Under the pieces are notes generated by a model that had not been told where the DNA came from, searched no databases, and saw only the letters and a list, made by a program, of their open reading frames with translations. A DNA stretch of 64,000 nt. Source: Bacteroidota bacterium (lineage in GTDB: Bacteria; Bacteroidota; Bacteroidia; NS11-12g; UBA955). Within the stretch, counting starts at the first letter, position 1; the number at the start of each line of letters is the position of its first letter. The position numbers and the translations under genes are program-made. This document shows positions 26,198 to 34,654 of the stretch, in pieces. Where the stretch lies: assembly GCA_024103355.1 (NCBI GenBank), contig JAGFIU010000024.1, forward strand, positions 124,001 through 188,000, in the 5' to 3' direction.

Positions 26198-26821
26198 TTA
26201 CCGCGCAAAGTAAAGGAATAAAAGAATACAAATCCAAAGAAGTCCAAGAAAATGCCAATAGGTTGTTGAAATATTAATAAACACAAGGTTTTTCCTATGG
26301 ATTTTTAGTTTTAGAGATTTAAAAAAAGTAAGTCCTAACAGCAATAGTCCGATGAGAATATGTGCTAAATGAACAAACGAAATAACATATACAAAACTTG
26401 CTGAAATTTCCTCTGGTTCTTGATTAGAGACAAATAACCCTCTTTGAGTCATGTCTTTCCATCCCAAAAATTGCGACACTCCAAATGCAATTCCGGTAAT
26501 TATAGCAAGAAATACAAGGCTTGGGACTAATTGAATATCATCTTTCTTTGCCGCATTATATGCACGTTGCATTAATATACTAGAAACGATTGCGATACCA
26601 GCACTAATCCAGAACCAAATCGGAAGCTGAAATTGTAGCCACGCTTCGTTTCTTAATCCATCTGTTCTCTGAACTATGTATGCACTAATAAACCCGGAGA
26701 AAAGCATAATGGATGCAATAATCAACAACCAAACTAGAAATATAACGGGATGAACCCCAAAATTACCGGAGTTCGACTTTTCTTTACTACTTTGTTTTAG
26801 TATTTCAATTTTATCGCTCAT
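26198..26821 (-). CDS. Second subunit III-like cytochrome oxidase protein
   Basis: A 207-residue membrane protein with five predicted helices. It shares subunit III features with its neighbour: IMLFSGFISAYIVQRTDG near the N-terminus, the FVHLAHILIGLLLLG helix and the C-terminal TTYWHFLGLLWICILLFLYF. It is shorter than a standard subunit III and may be an assembly partner or accessory subunit. It overlaps nothing: 6 bp behind ctaB, 22 bp ahead of the next subunit III gene. Confidence 0.88.
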   Translation of the reverse strand: MSDKIEILKQSSKEKSNSGNFGVHPVIFLVWLLIIASIMLFSGFISAYIVQRTDGLRNEAWLQFQLPIWFWISAGIAIVSSILMQRAYNAAKKDDIQLVPSLVFLAIITGIAFGVSQFLGWKDMTQRGLFVSNQEPEEISASFVYVISFVHLAHILIGLLLLGLTFFKSLKLKIHRKNLVFINISTTYWHFLGLLWICILLFLYFAR

Positions 26822-26827
26822 CGTATT

Positions 26828-27730
26828 TTAAAATAATAAGGCAATCAGAACAAAAACTATGTGAACATAGCTTGACAACATAACTTTCTTAGCTTCTTTA
26901 TTCTCTAGAGTTTTGTATAGCTGAAGAGAATACCATAAAACAATTGCACCACAAATCATCGCAACAATAAGGTATAAAACTCCACTATAGCCAATAATGA
27001 AAGGGATAGCACTTGTAATAGTCATTAGGAGCGAATACCACCATATTTGGAAAGCACTATGCTTGCTTTTGCCTTGCCTTGATGGTAACATAAAGTAACC
27101 CGCTTTCAAATAATCTTCGTGTAATAGCCAAGCTAAACTCCAAAAATGAACAAATTGCCAAAAAAACTGTATAGCAAAGATTACCATTGCAATAAATGTA
27201 ATCTCTCCGGTTGCGCCAATAAATCCCAGCATGGGAGGTGCCGCTCCAGGCAAGGCCCCCACAAATGCGCAGATAGGTGAGATTTTCTTTAATGGTGTAT
27301 AAACAAATGCATAGATAACCAAAGAGCCTAAGCCTAAAAATGCTACTGTGGCATTAAATGTTATTCCCAAAATAAAGATACTTACAATAGCACTTATAAA
27401 GGCAAAAACAACTGCCTCATTAACTGAGATAATATTTGTAACAAGAGGTCTACTTTGAGTTCGAGTCATTAGTTTGTCAGAATCTTTTTCCATTACTTGG
27501 TTAAGTGCATTTGAAGCAGCAGACAAAAGAAATCCTCCGATTAAAAGAAGAATCAATGAAGCTATGTTAAACTCTAAATAAGGATCCTTATAAACTCCAA
27601 CAATATATCCAATACACGCTGTTATTGCAACAAGAAGGGACAAACGATACTTTCCTAATATAAGGTAGTCTTTAATTCCTGCCTTTGAGGTATAGAAATC
27701 CACTTTAGATATTTCAGGCTGATTCTCCAA
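26828..27730 (-). CDS. ctaB: Protoheme IX farnesyltransferase
   Basis: CtaB (CyoE) adds a farnesyl group to haem b to make haem O, the precursor of haem A for the oxidase. The 300-residue UbiA-family protein has nine or so membrane helices and the polyprenyl-binding motif ALNQVMEKDSDKLMTRTQSRPL (first aspartate motif). Further family features are YTPLKKISP, GALPGAAPPMLGF and HFWSLAWLLHEDYLKAGYFM. It starts with TTG 27730; no ATG is available nearby. It leads the downstream half of the oxidase operon, separated from coxA by the OmpA gene. Confidence 0.93.
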   Translation of the reverse strand: MENQPEISKVDFYTSKAGIKDYLILGKYRLSLLVAITACIGYIVGVYKDPYLEFNIASLILLLIGGFLLSAASNALNQVMEKDSDKLMTRTQSRPLVTNIISVNEAVVFAFISAIVSIFILGITFNATVAFLGLGSLVIYAFVYTPLKKISPICAFVGALPGAAPPMLGFIGATGEITFIAMVIFAIQFFWQFVHFWSLAWLLHEDYLKAGYFMLPSRQGKSKHSAFQIWWYSLLMTITSAIPFIIGYSGVLYLIVAMICGAIVLWYSLQLYKTLENKEAKKVMLSSYVHIVFVLIALLF

Positions 27731-27760
27731 TTCCTAAATTGCGTGCGAAATTAATTGAAA

Positions 27761-27797
27761 AAATAAAGGCAGCATAAAAAATGCTGCCTTTATTTTT
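27761..27797 (-). terminator. Long hairpin terminator behind the OmpA/PD40 gene
   Basis: A perfect 15-bp stem (AAATAAAGGCAGCAT / ATGCTGCCTTTATTT) with a five-base loop, A/T-rich flanks on both sides. It lies 20 bp behind the OmpA gene stop and ahead of ctaB, so ctaB needs its own promoter (a TTAATTTCGC stretch at 27744-27753 on the minus strand is the best candidate). Confidence 0.88.
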
Positions 27798-27817
27798 CAA
27801 AAAGAAATCTATAAAAA

Positions 27818-30466
27818 TTACTTTTCTAAAATACTGAATTCCACTCTTCTATTTTGCTGTCTCCCTTCTTCAGTATCATTTGTTGCAACCGGTTTTGTCT
27901 TTCCATATCCCTTAGCTGTCATACGAGACTCTGAAATACCTTTACTAACCAAGTAGCTTTTTACAGAATTTACACGATCTTGAGATAGTTTATTATTTGC
28001 TGCATCGCTTCCTACATTGTCTGTATGACCAGAGAGCTCAATTTTAACTGTCGGGTTTTGTTGCATAAACTCAACTACCCTATTTAGTTCAGAATAAGAT
28101 TCTTCTTTCAGGTTGGCAGAACCAAATTCAAAGAAGATATTATTTAATCTAACGGTTGCTCCAACTTCAATTGGTACTAAAAATAGGTTTTTCTCAATCT
28201 CTCTATACTCTCCCACCTGTCTCAAATCTAAATTTTCAGATACTCCAATAAAGTTAGGGGCGCTTGCAGTGATATCATAGTTTTTACCGTAAGGCAATAC
28301 TATTTTGTATTCACCGGTCGCAGGATTGGTTCTGGCGATACCATAATTGACACCATCTTCAATTCCGTTATAAACAATTGTTGCACCAATAGGTTCATTG
28401 GTTTTCTCATTAAGTACTTTACCTCTGATTAATATAACAGGGTCGGGTTGAACTTCTTGCTTCAACTCAATTCTAACAATATCGGTTAATCCTACAGAGT
28501 TCTCAGAACTAGCCATATATGCATATCTTCCTGAAGCATCTATTGAATAATAAGCATCCCATTTAGGTGTATTAACTTCACTTCCTAAATTTTCAGGCTC
28601 TGACCATTTTGTCCATGAATCATCTAATCTTTTGGACATCCAAATATCATTACTTCCTAGTCCTCCTTCTCTATTTGATGAATAGTATAGCGTTTTACCA
28701 TCAGAAGCCATGAATGGTGAGTGAATATCATTACCTTTGGTATTAATTGTTGGCCCAAGGCTTATTGGTCTTGACCAAGAGCCGTCTTTTTGTAAATGCG
28801 ATACATATAGGTTTTCATTATCATCTGAGGAACTCTCTGAGAATCCTAATATTAAGTGTTTCCCATCCTGAGTCCAATAAGCAGCCACATACGTTCCTTT
28901 AGCCATATTCTCATAATCTTTGATATCAATACCTTCCGGTTGTGACCAACCGTCAACTGTTCTATATATGAAAGAATAACCTTTTTTCTCGTAAACTCCT
29001 TTCTTAAAATATCCTTTAATTAACATAGTGTTTTCATCAGGGCTAACTCCAGCAATACTGTTATATGTTCGAGTATTGAATGGTGCTTCAAGATGTCTTG
29101 CTGAAGCATTCTCTATTCCGTTACTTATATCAGCAACCCAAATATCTTGGGAACTATAGGCTCCGGCATTATTCAATGGATGATCAGATCTGATAAAATA
29201 AAGGGTTTTGCCATCAGGAGAAATAGTAGGACTGATCTCACTATAAGTTGTATTGATATGTTTATCCATCTTAGCAATTATCTCGTCAGAGAATGTCGGA
29301 TAAACATGTTTAGGCGTTTGAGTTGGAAATTTGTATATTGCTTGGAATTGTAATCCGTAGAGATTGTTCATTGACTTAAGTTCTTGTGGGGCTCCTTGAG
29401 GGTTACCACTTTCCAAAAAGCTAACATCATAAAGTAATACATTAAATTGTGCGTAAGCTCTTAATCCAATCATCACAGGGAACTTCTTAGACGGATTGAT
29501 ATACATCCCTAAATTATAACTTACTCCTACAGAACTTCCTCCACCGAGTCTACCTTGTTTTAGACCGGTTACATCTTGTGCTGTAATTTCAGACTTTACA
29601 TTAGCCATTGCACCATGAAATCCCCAACCTGAATAAGTAATAACAGGCCTATAGTAATGCTTACTCGGCTTTAAAATTAAAAAATTTAGGGCATTTGAAC
29701 CAAAGCTGTAAGAGCTGCTCCAATTACTTCCTCCACCTTTAGAAACCGCCTTTCTGCTTTGAAATTGAATCTCAAATATTCTTTTTCCTGTCTTGTAAAA
29801 TGCTCCAAAGACATCTATCCCGCTTGTTGTTGCCATTTTATTAAGCGGTTCTGTTAAAGTAATTGGGTTATTTCCTCCATCTACCTTATTTGTTTGTGAG
29901 TTATACGCTTCTATGTATTTATTAAATGCTGAATAACCTCCTATAGATCTATCATACCCTATACCAGCATATGAGAGCATCCATTTACTTGACTTTTGCC
30001 CGAATGCTCCATCATTAATCTTAAAATTTTTGATAGCATCCAAACTTGAAGCCAAATTATGGTATGTATTAACATCAACAAACCACATAACTTCTCTTAC
30101 CCATTCATCTTTAATTGTGTTTAGTGCCTTAATAGCATTTTCTGTCGATAAATTCTTTAGAATATTTGCAACAACATCTCTTTTACAACTTGTAAGTATT
30201 GCAACAATTTTTAATTTTGAATCCTGATCACTTGAGTTTTTTTCAATATTTTCAAGCAAAATCTCGATAGCTGCTGCACCAACAGCCGGTTTGGACTCGT
30301 TGATTGTTTTAACAAGTTTCATATCCGGAGTAATGGTTTTGTAGTTAGGTTTGTATGTAGCTTTATATTCCTCAAAAGACATTTGAGAATAAAGAGAGTT
30401 ACATAGCATCATAAAAACAGAAAAAAATAAGATTCTGTTTAACCCGTTTTGTAATTTCAGTTTCAT
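27818..30466 (-). CDS. OmpA-family protein with PD40 beta-propeller repeats
   Basis: Domain order in the 882-residue product: signal peptide (RILFFSVFMMLCNSLYSQ); a helical region of about 100 residues; a barrel-like middle part (about residues 130-370); WD40-like PD40 repeats (SPDGKTLYFIRSDHP, SPDENTMLIKG, DGKTLYYSSNREGG); a regulatory beta-sandwich (GKVLNEKTNEPIGATI); and a C-terminal OmpA peptidoglycan-binding domain (FFEFGSANLKEES, ELSGHTDNVGSDA, NRRVEFSI). Such proteins anchor the outer membrane to the cell wall; a similar layout occurs in PorE of the type IX system, but that identity is not shown here. ATG 30466 is preferred to the upstream ATG at 30511. It interrupts the oxidase gene cluster and has terminators on both sides. 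Confidence 0.9.
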   Translation of the reverse strand: MKLKLQNGLNRILFFSVFMMLCNSLYSQMSFEEYKATYKPNYKTITPDMKLVKTINESKPAVGAAAIEILLENIEKNSSDQDSKLKIVAILTSCKRDVVANILKNLSTENAIKALNTIKDEWVREVMWFVDVNTYHNLASSLDAIKNFKINDGAFGQKSSKWMLSYAGIGYDRSIGGYSAFNKYIEAYNSQTNKVDGGNNPITLTEPLNKMATTSGIDVFGAFYKTGKRIFEIQFQSRKAVSKGGGSNWSSSYSFGSNALNFLILKPSKHYYRPVITYSGWGFHGAMANVKSEITAQDVTGLKQGRLGGGSSVGVSYNLGMYINPSKKFPVMIGLRAYAQFNVLLYDVSFLESGNPQGAPQELKSMNNLYGLQFQAIYKFPTQTPKHVYPTFSDEIIAKMDKHINTTYSEISPTISPDGKTLYFIRSDHPLNNAGAYSSQDIWVADISNGIENASARHLEAPFNTRTYNSIAGVSPDENTMLIKGYFKKGVYEKKGYSFIYRTVDGWSQPEGIDIKDYENMAKGTYVAAYWTQDGKHLILGFSESSSDDNENLYVSHLQKDGSWSRPISLGPTINTKGNDIHSPFMASDGKTLYYSSNREGGLGSNDIWMSKRLDDSWTKWSEPENLGSEVNTPKWDAYYSIDASGRYAYMASSENSVGLTDIVRIELKQEVQPDPVILIRGKVLNEKTNEPIGATIVYNGIEDGVNYGIARTNPATGEYKIVLPYGKNYDITASAPNFIGVSENLDLRQVGEYREIEKNLFLVPIEVGATVRLNNIFFEFGSANLKEESYSELNRVVEFMQQNPTVKIELSGHTDNVGSDAANNKLSQDRVNSVKSYLVSKGISESRMTAKGYGKTKPVATNDTEEGRQQNRRVEFSILEK

Positions 30467-30615
30467 ATAGTATATATTATTTAGTGCTGCAATAATACAC
30501 AAATTGAACACAAACTACTTTACATGAGAAAAAAAACTAAAAAAAAATATTAAACTGAAAACGAGGCATTTATTTGCATTTGAGCATATTAATAAATGAG
30601 AAAAAAATCAAGAAA

Positions 30616-30649
30616 TAGAAAAAAGCCTCTAAGAGTGTAGCTTAGAGGC
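30616..30649 (-). terminator. Rho-independent terminator behind coxA
   Basis: Stem AGCCTCTAAG / CTTAGAGGCT with a seven-base loop and a T-run on the minus strand, 24 bp behind the subunit I stop. It separates coxB-coxA from the OmpA gene. Confidence 0.9.
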
Positions 30650-30673
30650 TGACAAATAACTATTTAAATTAAA

Positions 30674-32587
30674 TTATACTTTTACCAAACCCAATAGTCT
30701 GGCAAATGAAGAAAAGAAAACTTTGCTTGTATCAGTATTTATATTGTCTGATTCAACTGTATCTACCTCAGGAGACTCAGGAGAAACCGGTTCATGTTTG
30801 ATTTCAACCATGTCATCATCTCCAGGCTCATTCTGCGGCCAATAGTCAAGCTCTCGACCCGGCACACTATATTCATATGCTCCTCTGTAAACCACAGGCA
30901 ATGGTCCTGGCCAGTTTCCATGAATATGTTCAACAGGAGTAGTCCACTCAAGTCCATTGGCATTCCACGGGTTTTGCGTTGCTTTTTCTCCCCAGTAAAT
31001 ACTTTTGACAAAATTATAGATAAAGAGAATCTGCGCAGATACACCTAAGATAGCGCCTAAAGTCATCACAATATTTACATCTACCCAAACTCCAAATTCA
31101 GGTATCAAGGTGAACTCATAATATCTTCTTGGAACTCCAGCAGCACCTAAAAAGTGCATGGGATAAAATACAACATAAGCTCCAATGAAAGTAAGCCAAA
31201 AATGAAAATGCCCCAAAGTATTATTCATCATTCTACCAAACATTTTTGGGAACCAATGATAAACGCCTCCAAACATTGCAAATATTGCTGCAGCACCCAT
31301 TACAAGGTGGAAATGACCAATCACAAAATAAGTATCATGTAGGGTTATATCAACAGCAGCATTACCTAAAAACATACCTGTAACACCGCCAGAGATAAAC
31401 AAAGAGACCATTCCTATAGAGAATAACATTCCCGGGGTGAATCTAATATTTCCTTTCCATAAAGTTGTAAGATAATTGAATGTTTTTACTGAAGATGGAA
31501 CAGCAATAATCAAGGAAATTGCCATGAAGACAGTTCCTAAGAATGGATTCATTCCTGTTACAAACATATGATGCCCCCATACCAAGAAAGATAAAAATGA
31601 AATAGAAAACATTGAGATAATCATTGCGGTATATCCGAAAATTGGCTTACGTGCATTATTTGAAATAATCTCAGACACTATTCCAAATGCCGGCAATATA
31701 ATAATATATACTTCCGGGTGCCCTAAAAACCAAAATAAGTGTTGATATAAAATCGGGCTTCCACCAACATTATCAAGCGCTCCTACCCCATTCAAATAGA
31801 TATCTGACAAATAGAAAGAGGTACCCAGCATTCTATCAAAAATCAAAAATAATCCTGCACCCAAAAGAACCGGAAAGGACAGAAGACCAACAACTGCAGC
31901 AAAGAAAAAACTCCAAACAGTGAGAGGCATTCTATTCATTGACATTCCTTTTGTTCTCATATTGAGTACATTCGAAATATAATTAATCCCCCCTAATAAT
32001 GATGAAATAATAAACAGCACAATTGAAAATAACCAAAGAGTCATTCCTGTTCCTGAGCCCGGCATTGCTTTATCGAGAGCAGACAATGGTGGATAGACTG
32101 TCCAACCACCCGATGCCGGTCCGGTTTCTAAAAAGAAAGAACAGACCAATACAACTGCTGAAGCTATAAAAAACCAAACTCCCAACATATTCATAAAAGG
32201 AGATGCCATATCTCTTGCACCGATCTGCAATGGAATTAATAAATTACTATAAGTTCCGCTTAATCCGCCTGTCAATACAAAAAACACCATGATTGTACCA
32301 TGAATTGTTACCAACGCTAGAAAGAAATTGGGATCAATAACACCCCCCTTACCCCATTTTCCTAATAACATTTCTATAATCGTAAAATGATGTCCAGGCC
32401 ATGCAAGTTGTAATCTAAATAATAACGACATAAAACCACCAATGCACCCCATTATCATACCCGTGATTAGGTATTGACGGGATATCATCTTGTGGTCCAT
32501 ACTGAAAATGTACTTACTGATAAAACTTTGCTTACCGTGTTCGTGATTACTGTGCTCAGTTGATTCTATATGTGCTGTATGACTCAT
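30674..32587 (-). CDS. ctaD: Cytochrome c oxidase subunit I
   Basis: The catalytic subunit with low-spin haem, the high-spin haem/CuB site and proton channels. It has 637 residues, about 12 helices plus a His-rich N-terminal tail. Seen: HGTIMVFF (haem ligand region), WFLGHPEVYIIILPAFG with the CuB His and the cross-linked Tyr (HPEVY), FLVWGHHMFVTGMNP with the CuB His pair, and HDTYFVIGHFHLVMG with the haem His ligands. The C-terminal tail (about 90 residues) is acidic and ends in a hydrophilic stretch. coxB lies 25 bp upstream. Confidence 0.98.
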   Translation of the reverse strand: MSHTAHIESTEHSNHEHGKQSFISKYIFSMDHKMISRQYLITGMIMGCIGGFMSLLFRLQLAWPGHHFTIIEMLLGKWGKGGVIDPNFFLALVTIHGTIMVFFVLTGGLSGTYSNLLIPLQIGARDMASPFMNMLGVWFFIASAVVLVCSFFLETGPASGGWTVYPPLSALDKAMPGSGTGMTLWLFSIVLFIISSLLGGINYISNVLNMRTKGMSMNRMPLTVWSFFFAAVVGLLSFPVLLGAGLFLIFDRMLGTSFYLSDIYLNGVGALDNVGGSPILYQHLFWFLGHPEVYIIILPAFGIVSEIISNNARKPIFGYTAMIISMFSISFLSFLVWGHHMFVTGMNPFLGTVFMAISLIIAVPSSVKTFNYLTTLWKGNIRFTPGMLFSIGMVSLFISGGVTGMFLGNAAVDITLHDTYFVIGHFHLVMGAAAIFAMFGGVYHWFPKMFGRMMNNTLGHFHFWLTFIGAYVVFYPMHFLGAAGVPRRYYEFTLIPEFGVWVDVNIVMTLGAILGVSAQILFIYNFVKSIYWGEKATQNPWNANGLEWTTPVEHIHGNWPGPLPVVYRGAYEYSVPGRELDYWPQNEPGDDDMVEIKHEPVSPESPEVDTVESDNINTDTSKVFFSSFARLLGLVKV

Positions 32588-32612
32588 TATGATAAGTTTT
32601 TATATTTACAAA

Positions 32613-34127
32613 TTAAATTGAAGGACTGTTTATTTTAATGGATTCGGTTTTTGCCATTTTGCTATCAACCTTCGAAGATTGAATTGAAGAATTCACAAAT
32701 GCTGGTTTTTGTTGTTTTATCCAATCATTATATTCGGCTTCTGTCTCTACAACAGTTATTTTAATTTTCATATTAAAATGTGCTTGACCACAAACCTTAT
32801 TACAATACATATAATAATTAAACTCATCATCCTTCTTCTCTGCTCTCGCCTCTTTTGTAGATTTAATCGGAGTAAACACAAAGTATGTACTCATTCCCGG
32901 AACAGTATTCATTTGTAATCTAAAATCAGGTGAATAAGCTGAATGTATGACATCGCGAGAACGAAACTTAAATCTTACAGGTTTACCTTTCTGGATTACA
33001 ATCTCTTTTACAACCAAATCATCATTTGCGTCTCCATTAAATGTTTTTTCAAATTGCTTCTTATCTGATTCTACTAATGCCATTCTCTCTAATTGCTTTG
33101 TTCTTCTTCTGAGCATCAGCGCCATCTCATCAGCATATTCCCCACTCTTTACTCTTTCAATTTCTTTTCTAGTATCTTTAGCTCCCTTAAAATCAGCAAC
33201 ATTTAGATATCCTTCTAACTGAGTATTTAAATCACCTAAATATTGTTTAATATGAGTTAGTTTGAAGCTAAAATTTGCTGTGTCTTTCTTAAGTTCTTCT
33301 TTAAAGCTTGCAACTTCTGATTCTACAGCCAATCCAAGAGGATTTGTCCCTGAAATGTAATTAAAGCTATATGCACCCAACTTCCCGTCATTGCCCGGAT
33401 ATCTTGCAGACCATCCAAATTGATATGAGAAAACTTCTATTTCTTGTGCTTGTTTTGCTTCAGGATGATAAACAATATCTTTCCATGCTGCATTTCCTCT
33501 AAATACCATAAAAAGCAAAACTAAGAATGGAACAGCAGTCCAGAAAATCTCAAGCTTATTGTTCTCAGGGTAATAATACGCTTTCCTACCTTCCTTTGTT
33601 CTATATATAAATGGGAATACAAACAAGAGAATTTCAGTAATAATAAATACTGCAAAAGTTAAAACAAATGTAAACATAAACATATTGTCTAGAACAAACC
33701 CATGTTCTGCACTTGGATTTGTAACTTTTGCATATTTGCCTTGGGCTGCAAGTTCCCAAAATGAATAATAAACTCCAACTATTAGCACAATCAAACCAAT
33801 CCATGCGCTCACTTTATTAACATCTGCAACCTTCTTACCTGTAATCTTATATGTAAAATGAGCTATATCAAATACATAAGCTATTACAGTAATTAGCAAT
33901 ACAAATGCAATAAAAATCATCCATAGCACCTGCGTTCTAACAGTATCATACGGTGTAGGCTCCTGATAGGGTGTAAATTCACCACCACCTACACCAAACC
34001 AAGATGCATGCTGTGCATTGAATGGTAGGATGTTGTAACTAAATAATGGCTCTGCGACATAAATCAGCGACAGAATAAAGACAGATGTTAATGCCCTAAC
34101 TAAGTTCTTTCTTACAGTAGAATTCAT
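32613..34127 (-). CDS. coxB: Cytochrome c oxidase subunit II with coiled-coil insertion
   Basis: Subunit II accepts electrons from cytochrome c at the CuA centre. The 504-residue product has an N-terminal signal/transmembrane segment, two more hydrophobic helices, and a CuA domain with ligands in DVIHSAYSPDFR and YCNKVCGQAHFNMK (C-x3-C, His, Met), all intact. Between the first strands and the ligands lies an unusual insertion of about 110 residues with heptad-like Leu/Lys/Glu patterns (FKEELKKDTANFSFKLTHIK). Bacteroidota subunits II often carry such insertions (recalled). The frame begins at 34190, but ATG 34127 follows the promoter and is chosen. Confidence 0.95.
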   Translation of the reverse strand: MNSTVRKNLVRALTSVFILSLIYVAEPLFSYNILPFNAQHASWFGVGGGEFTPYQEPTPYDTVRTQVLWMIFIAFVLLITVIAYVFDIAHFTYKITGKKVADVNKVSAWIGLIVLIVGVYYSFWELAAQGKYAKVTNPSAEHGFVLDNMFMFTFVLTFAVFIITEILLFVFPFIYRTKEGRKAYYYPENNKLEIFWTAVPFLVLLFMVFRGNAAWKDIVYHPEAKQAQEIEVFSYQFGWSARYPGNDGKLGAYSFNYISGTNPLGLAVESEVASFKEELKKDTANFSFKLTHIKQYLGDLNTQLEGYLNVADFKGAKDTRKEIERVKSGEYADEMALMLRRRTKQLERMALVESDKKQFEKTFNGDANDDLVVKEIVIQKGKPVRFKFRSRDVIHSAYSPDFRLQMNTVPGMSTYFVFTPIKSTKEARAEKKDDEFNYYMYCNKVCGQAHFNMKIKITVVETEAEYNDWIKQQKPAFVNSSIQSSKVDSKMAKTESIKINSPSI

Positions 34128-34161
34128 TTCAGTTATTGAATTTTGTTTGGTTTTTCGTGTG

Positions 34162-34191
34162 CAAATGTATTTATATTTTTGTTCAACCAAA
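34162..34191 (-). promoter_or_regulatory. coxB promoter TTTG-N18-TACATTTG
   Basis: On the minus strand TTTG (34191-34188), an 18-bp spacer and TACATTTG (34169-34162) match the consensus in both boxes and spacing. It lies 34 bases before ATG 34127. Confidence 0.75.
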
Positions 34192-34415
34192 CACTTTTTA
34201 ATAAATATACAACGCTAACATCCGTTAGTATCAAGGGATTTAGCTGATTCTACTAAGTAAAAGTAAATAAAAACTTTTATCTAATTTCATCTTCTTCCTC
34301 TCATCTAGTGATAATTTCAACATTTCAATTCTGCTAAATTATTTTTAACTAATGCAGTAATCAATAACACTTTATTTATTATCAAATCACTCTCTACCAT
34401 AAACAAAAATCACCT
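34192..34415. other. Divergent intergenic region coxB / small membrane gene
   Basis: The longest gene-free stretch in the window (304 bp between ATG 34127 and ATG 34432, including both promoters). It is AT-rich, without a credible ORF. One short dyad, CTAAC-ATCC-GTTAG, lies near 34213-34226, upstream of the coxB promoter. I see no RNA gene or riboswitch-like fold. Confidence 0.5.
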
Positions 34416-34423
34416 TACCTTTG
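34416..34423 (+). promoter_or_regulatory. -7 promoter box (TACCTTTG) for the 34432-prfC unit
   Basis: An exact TAnnTTTG match followed by CCC; ATG 34432 begins 8 bases later, so the leader is very short. Confidence 0.6.
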
Positions 34424-34431
34424 CCCGCCTG

Positions 34432-34653
34432 ATGAGTAAGTTGATAAAGAAAACCCTTCTTATTGCTACCCTTATTCTTGTGTTAGTATTAAATTCCCAT
34501 TTTCATTTTGAAATAACACAATATGCTCAATCCGATTCGATTTATGTAGTTCCAACAAAAAGAGAACCCAGAGTACTTTTATTTGCAGTAATCGGATTTA
34601 TATCCGCATTTATATTATTTATCATCATAAAGAAAAGAAAAAACAAATCCTGA
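34432..34653 (+). CDS. 73-residue membrane protein ahead of prfC
   Basis: The small product has an N-terminal hydrophobic segment ([19 protein letters not shown], signal peptide or first helix), a polar middle ([17 protein letters not shown]) and a second helix ([18 protein letters not shown]) followed by a basic tail KKRKNKS. Two spans are likely. Its promoter box lies just in front and its stop is 1 bp from the prfC ATG, so it leads the prfC transcript. Family unknown. Confidence 0.68.
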   Translation: MSKLIKKTLLIATLILVLVLNSHFHFEITQYAQSDSIYVVPTKREPRVLLFAVIGFISAFILFIIIKKRKNKS

Positions 34654-34654
34654 G

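Noticed and set aside
34213-34226. Short dyad CTAAC-ATCC-GTTAG as an operator upstream of coxB
   Set aside because: Five-base arms are expected by chance in an AT-rich gap and no second copy or regulator is nearby.
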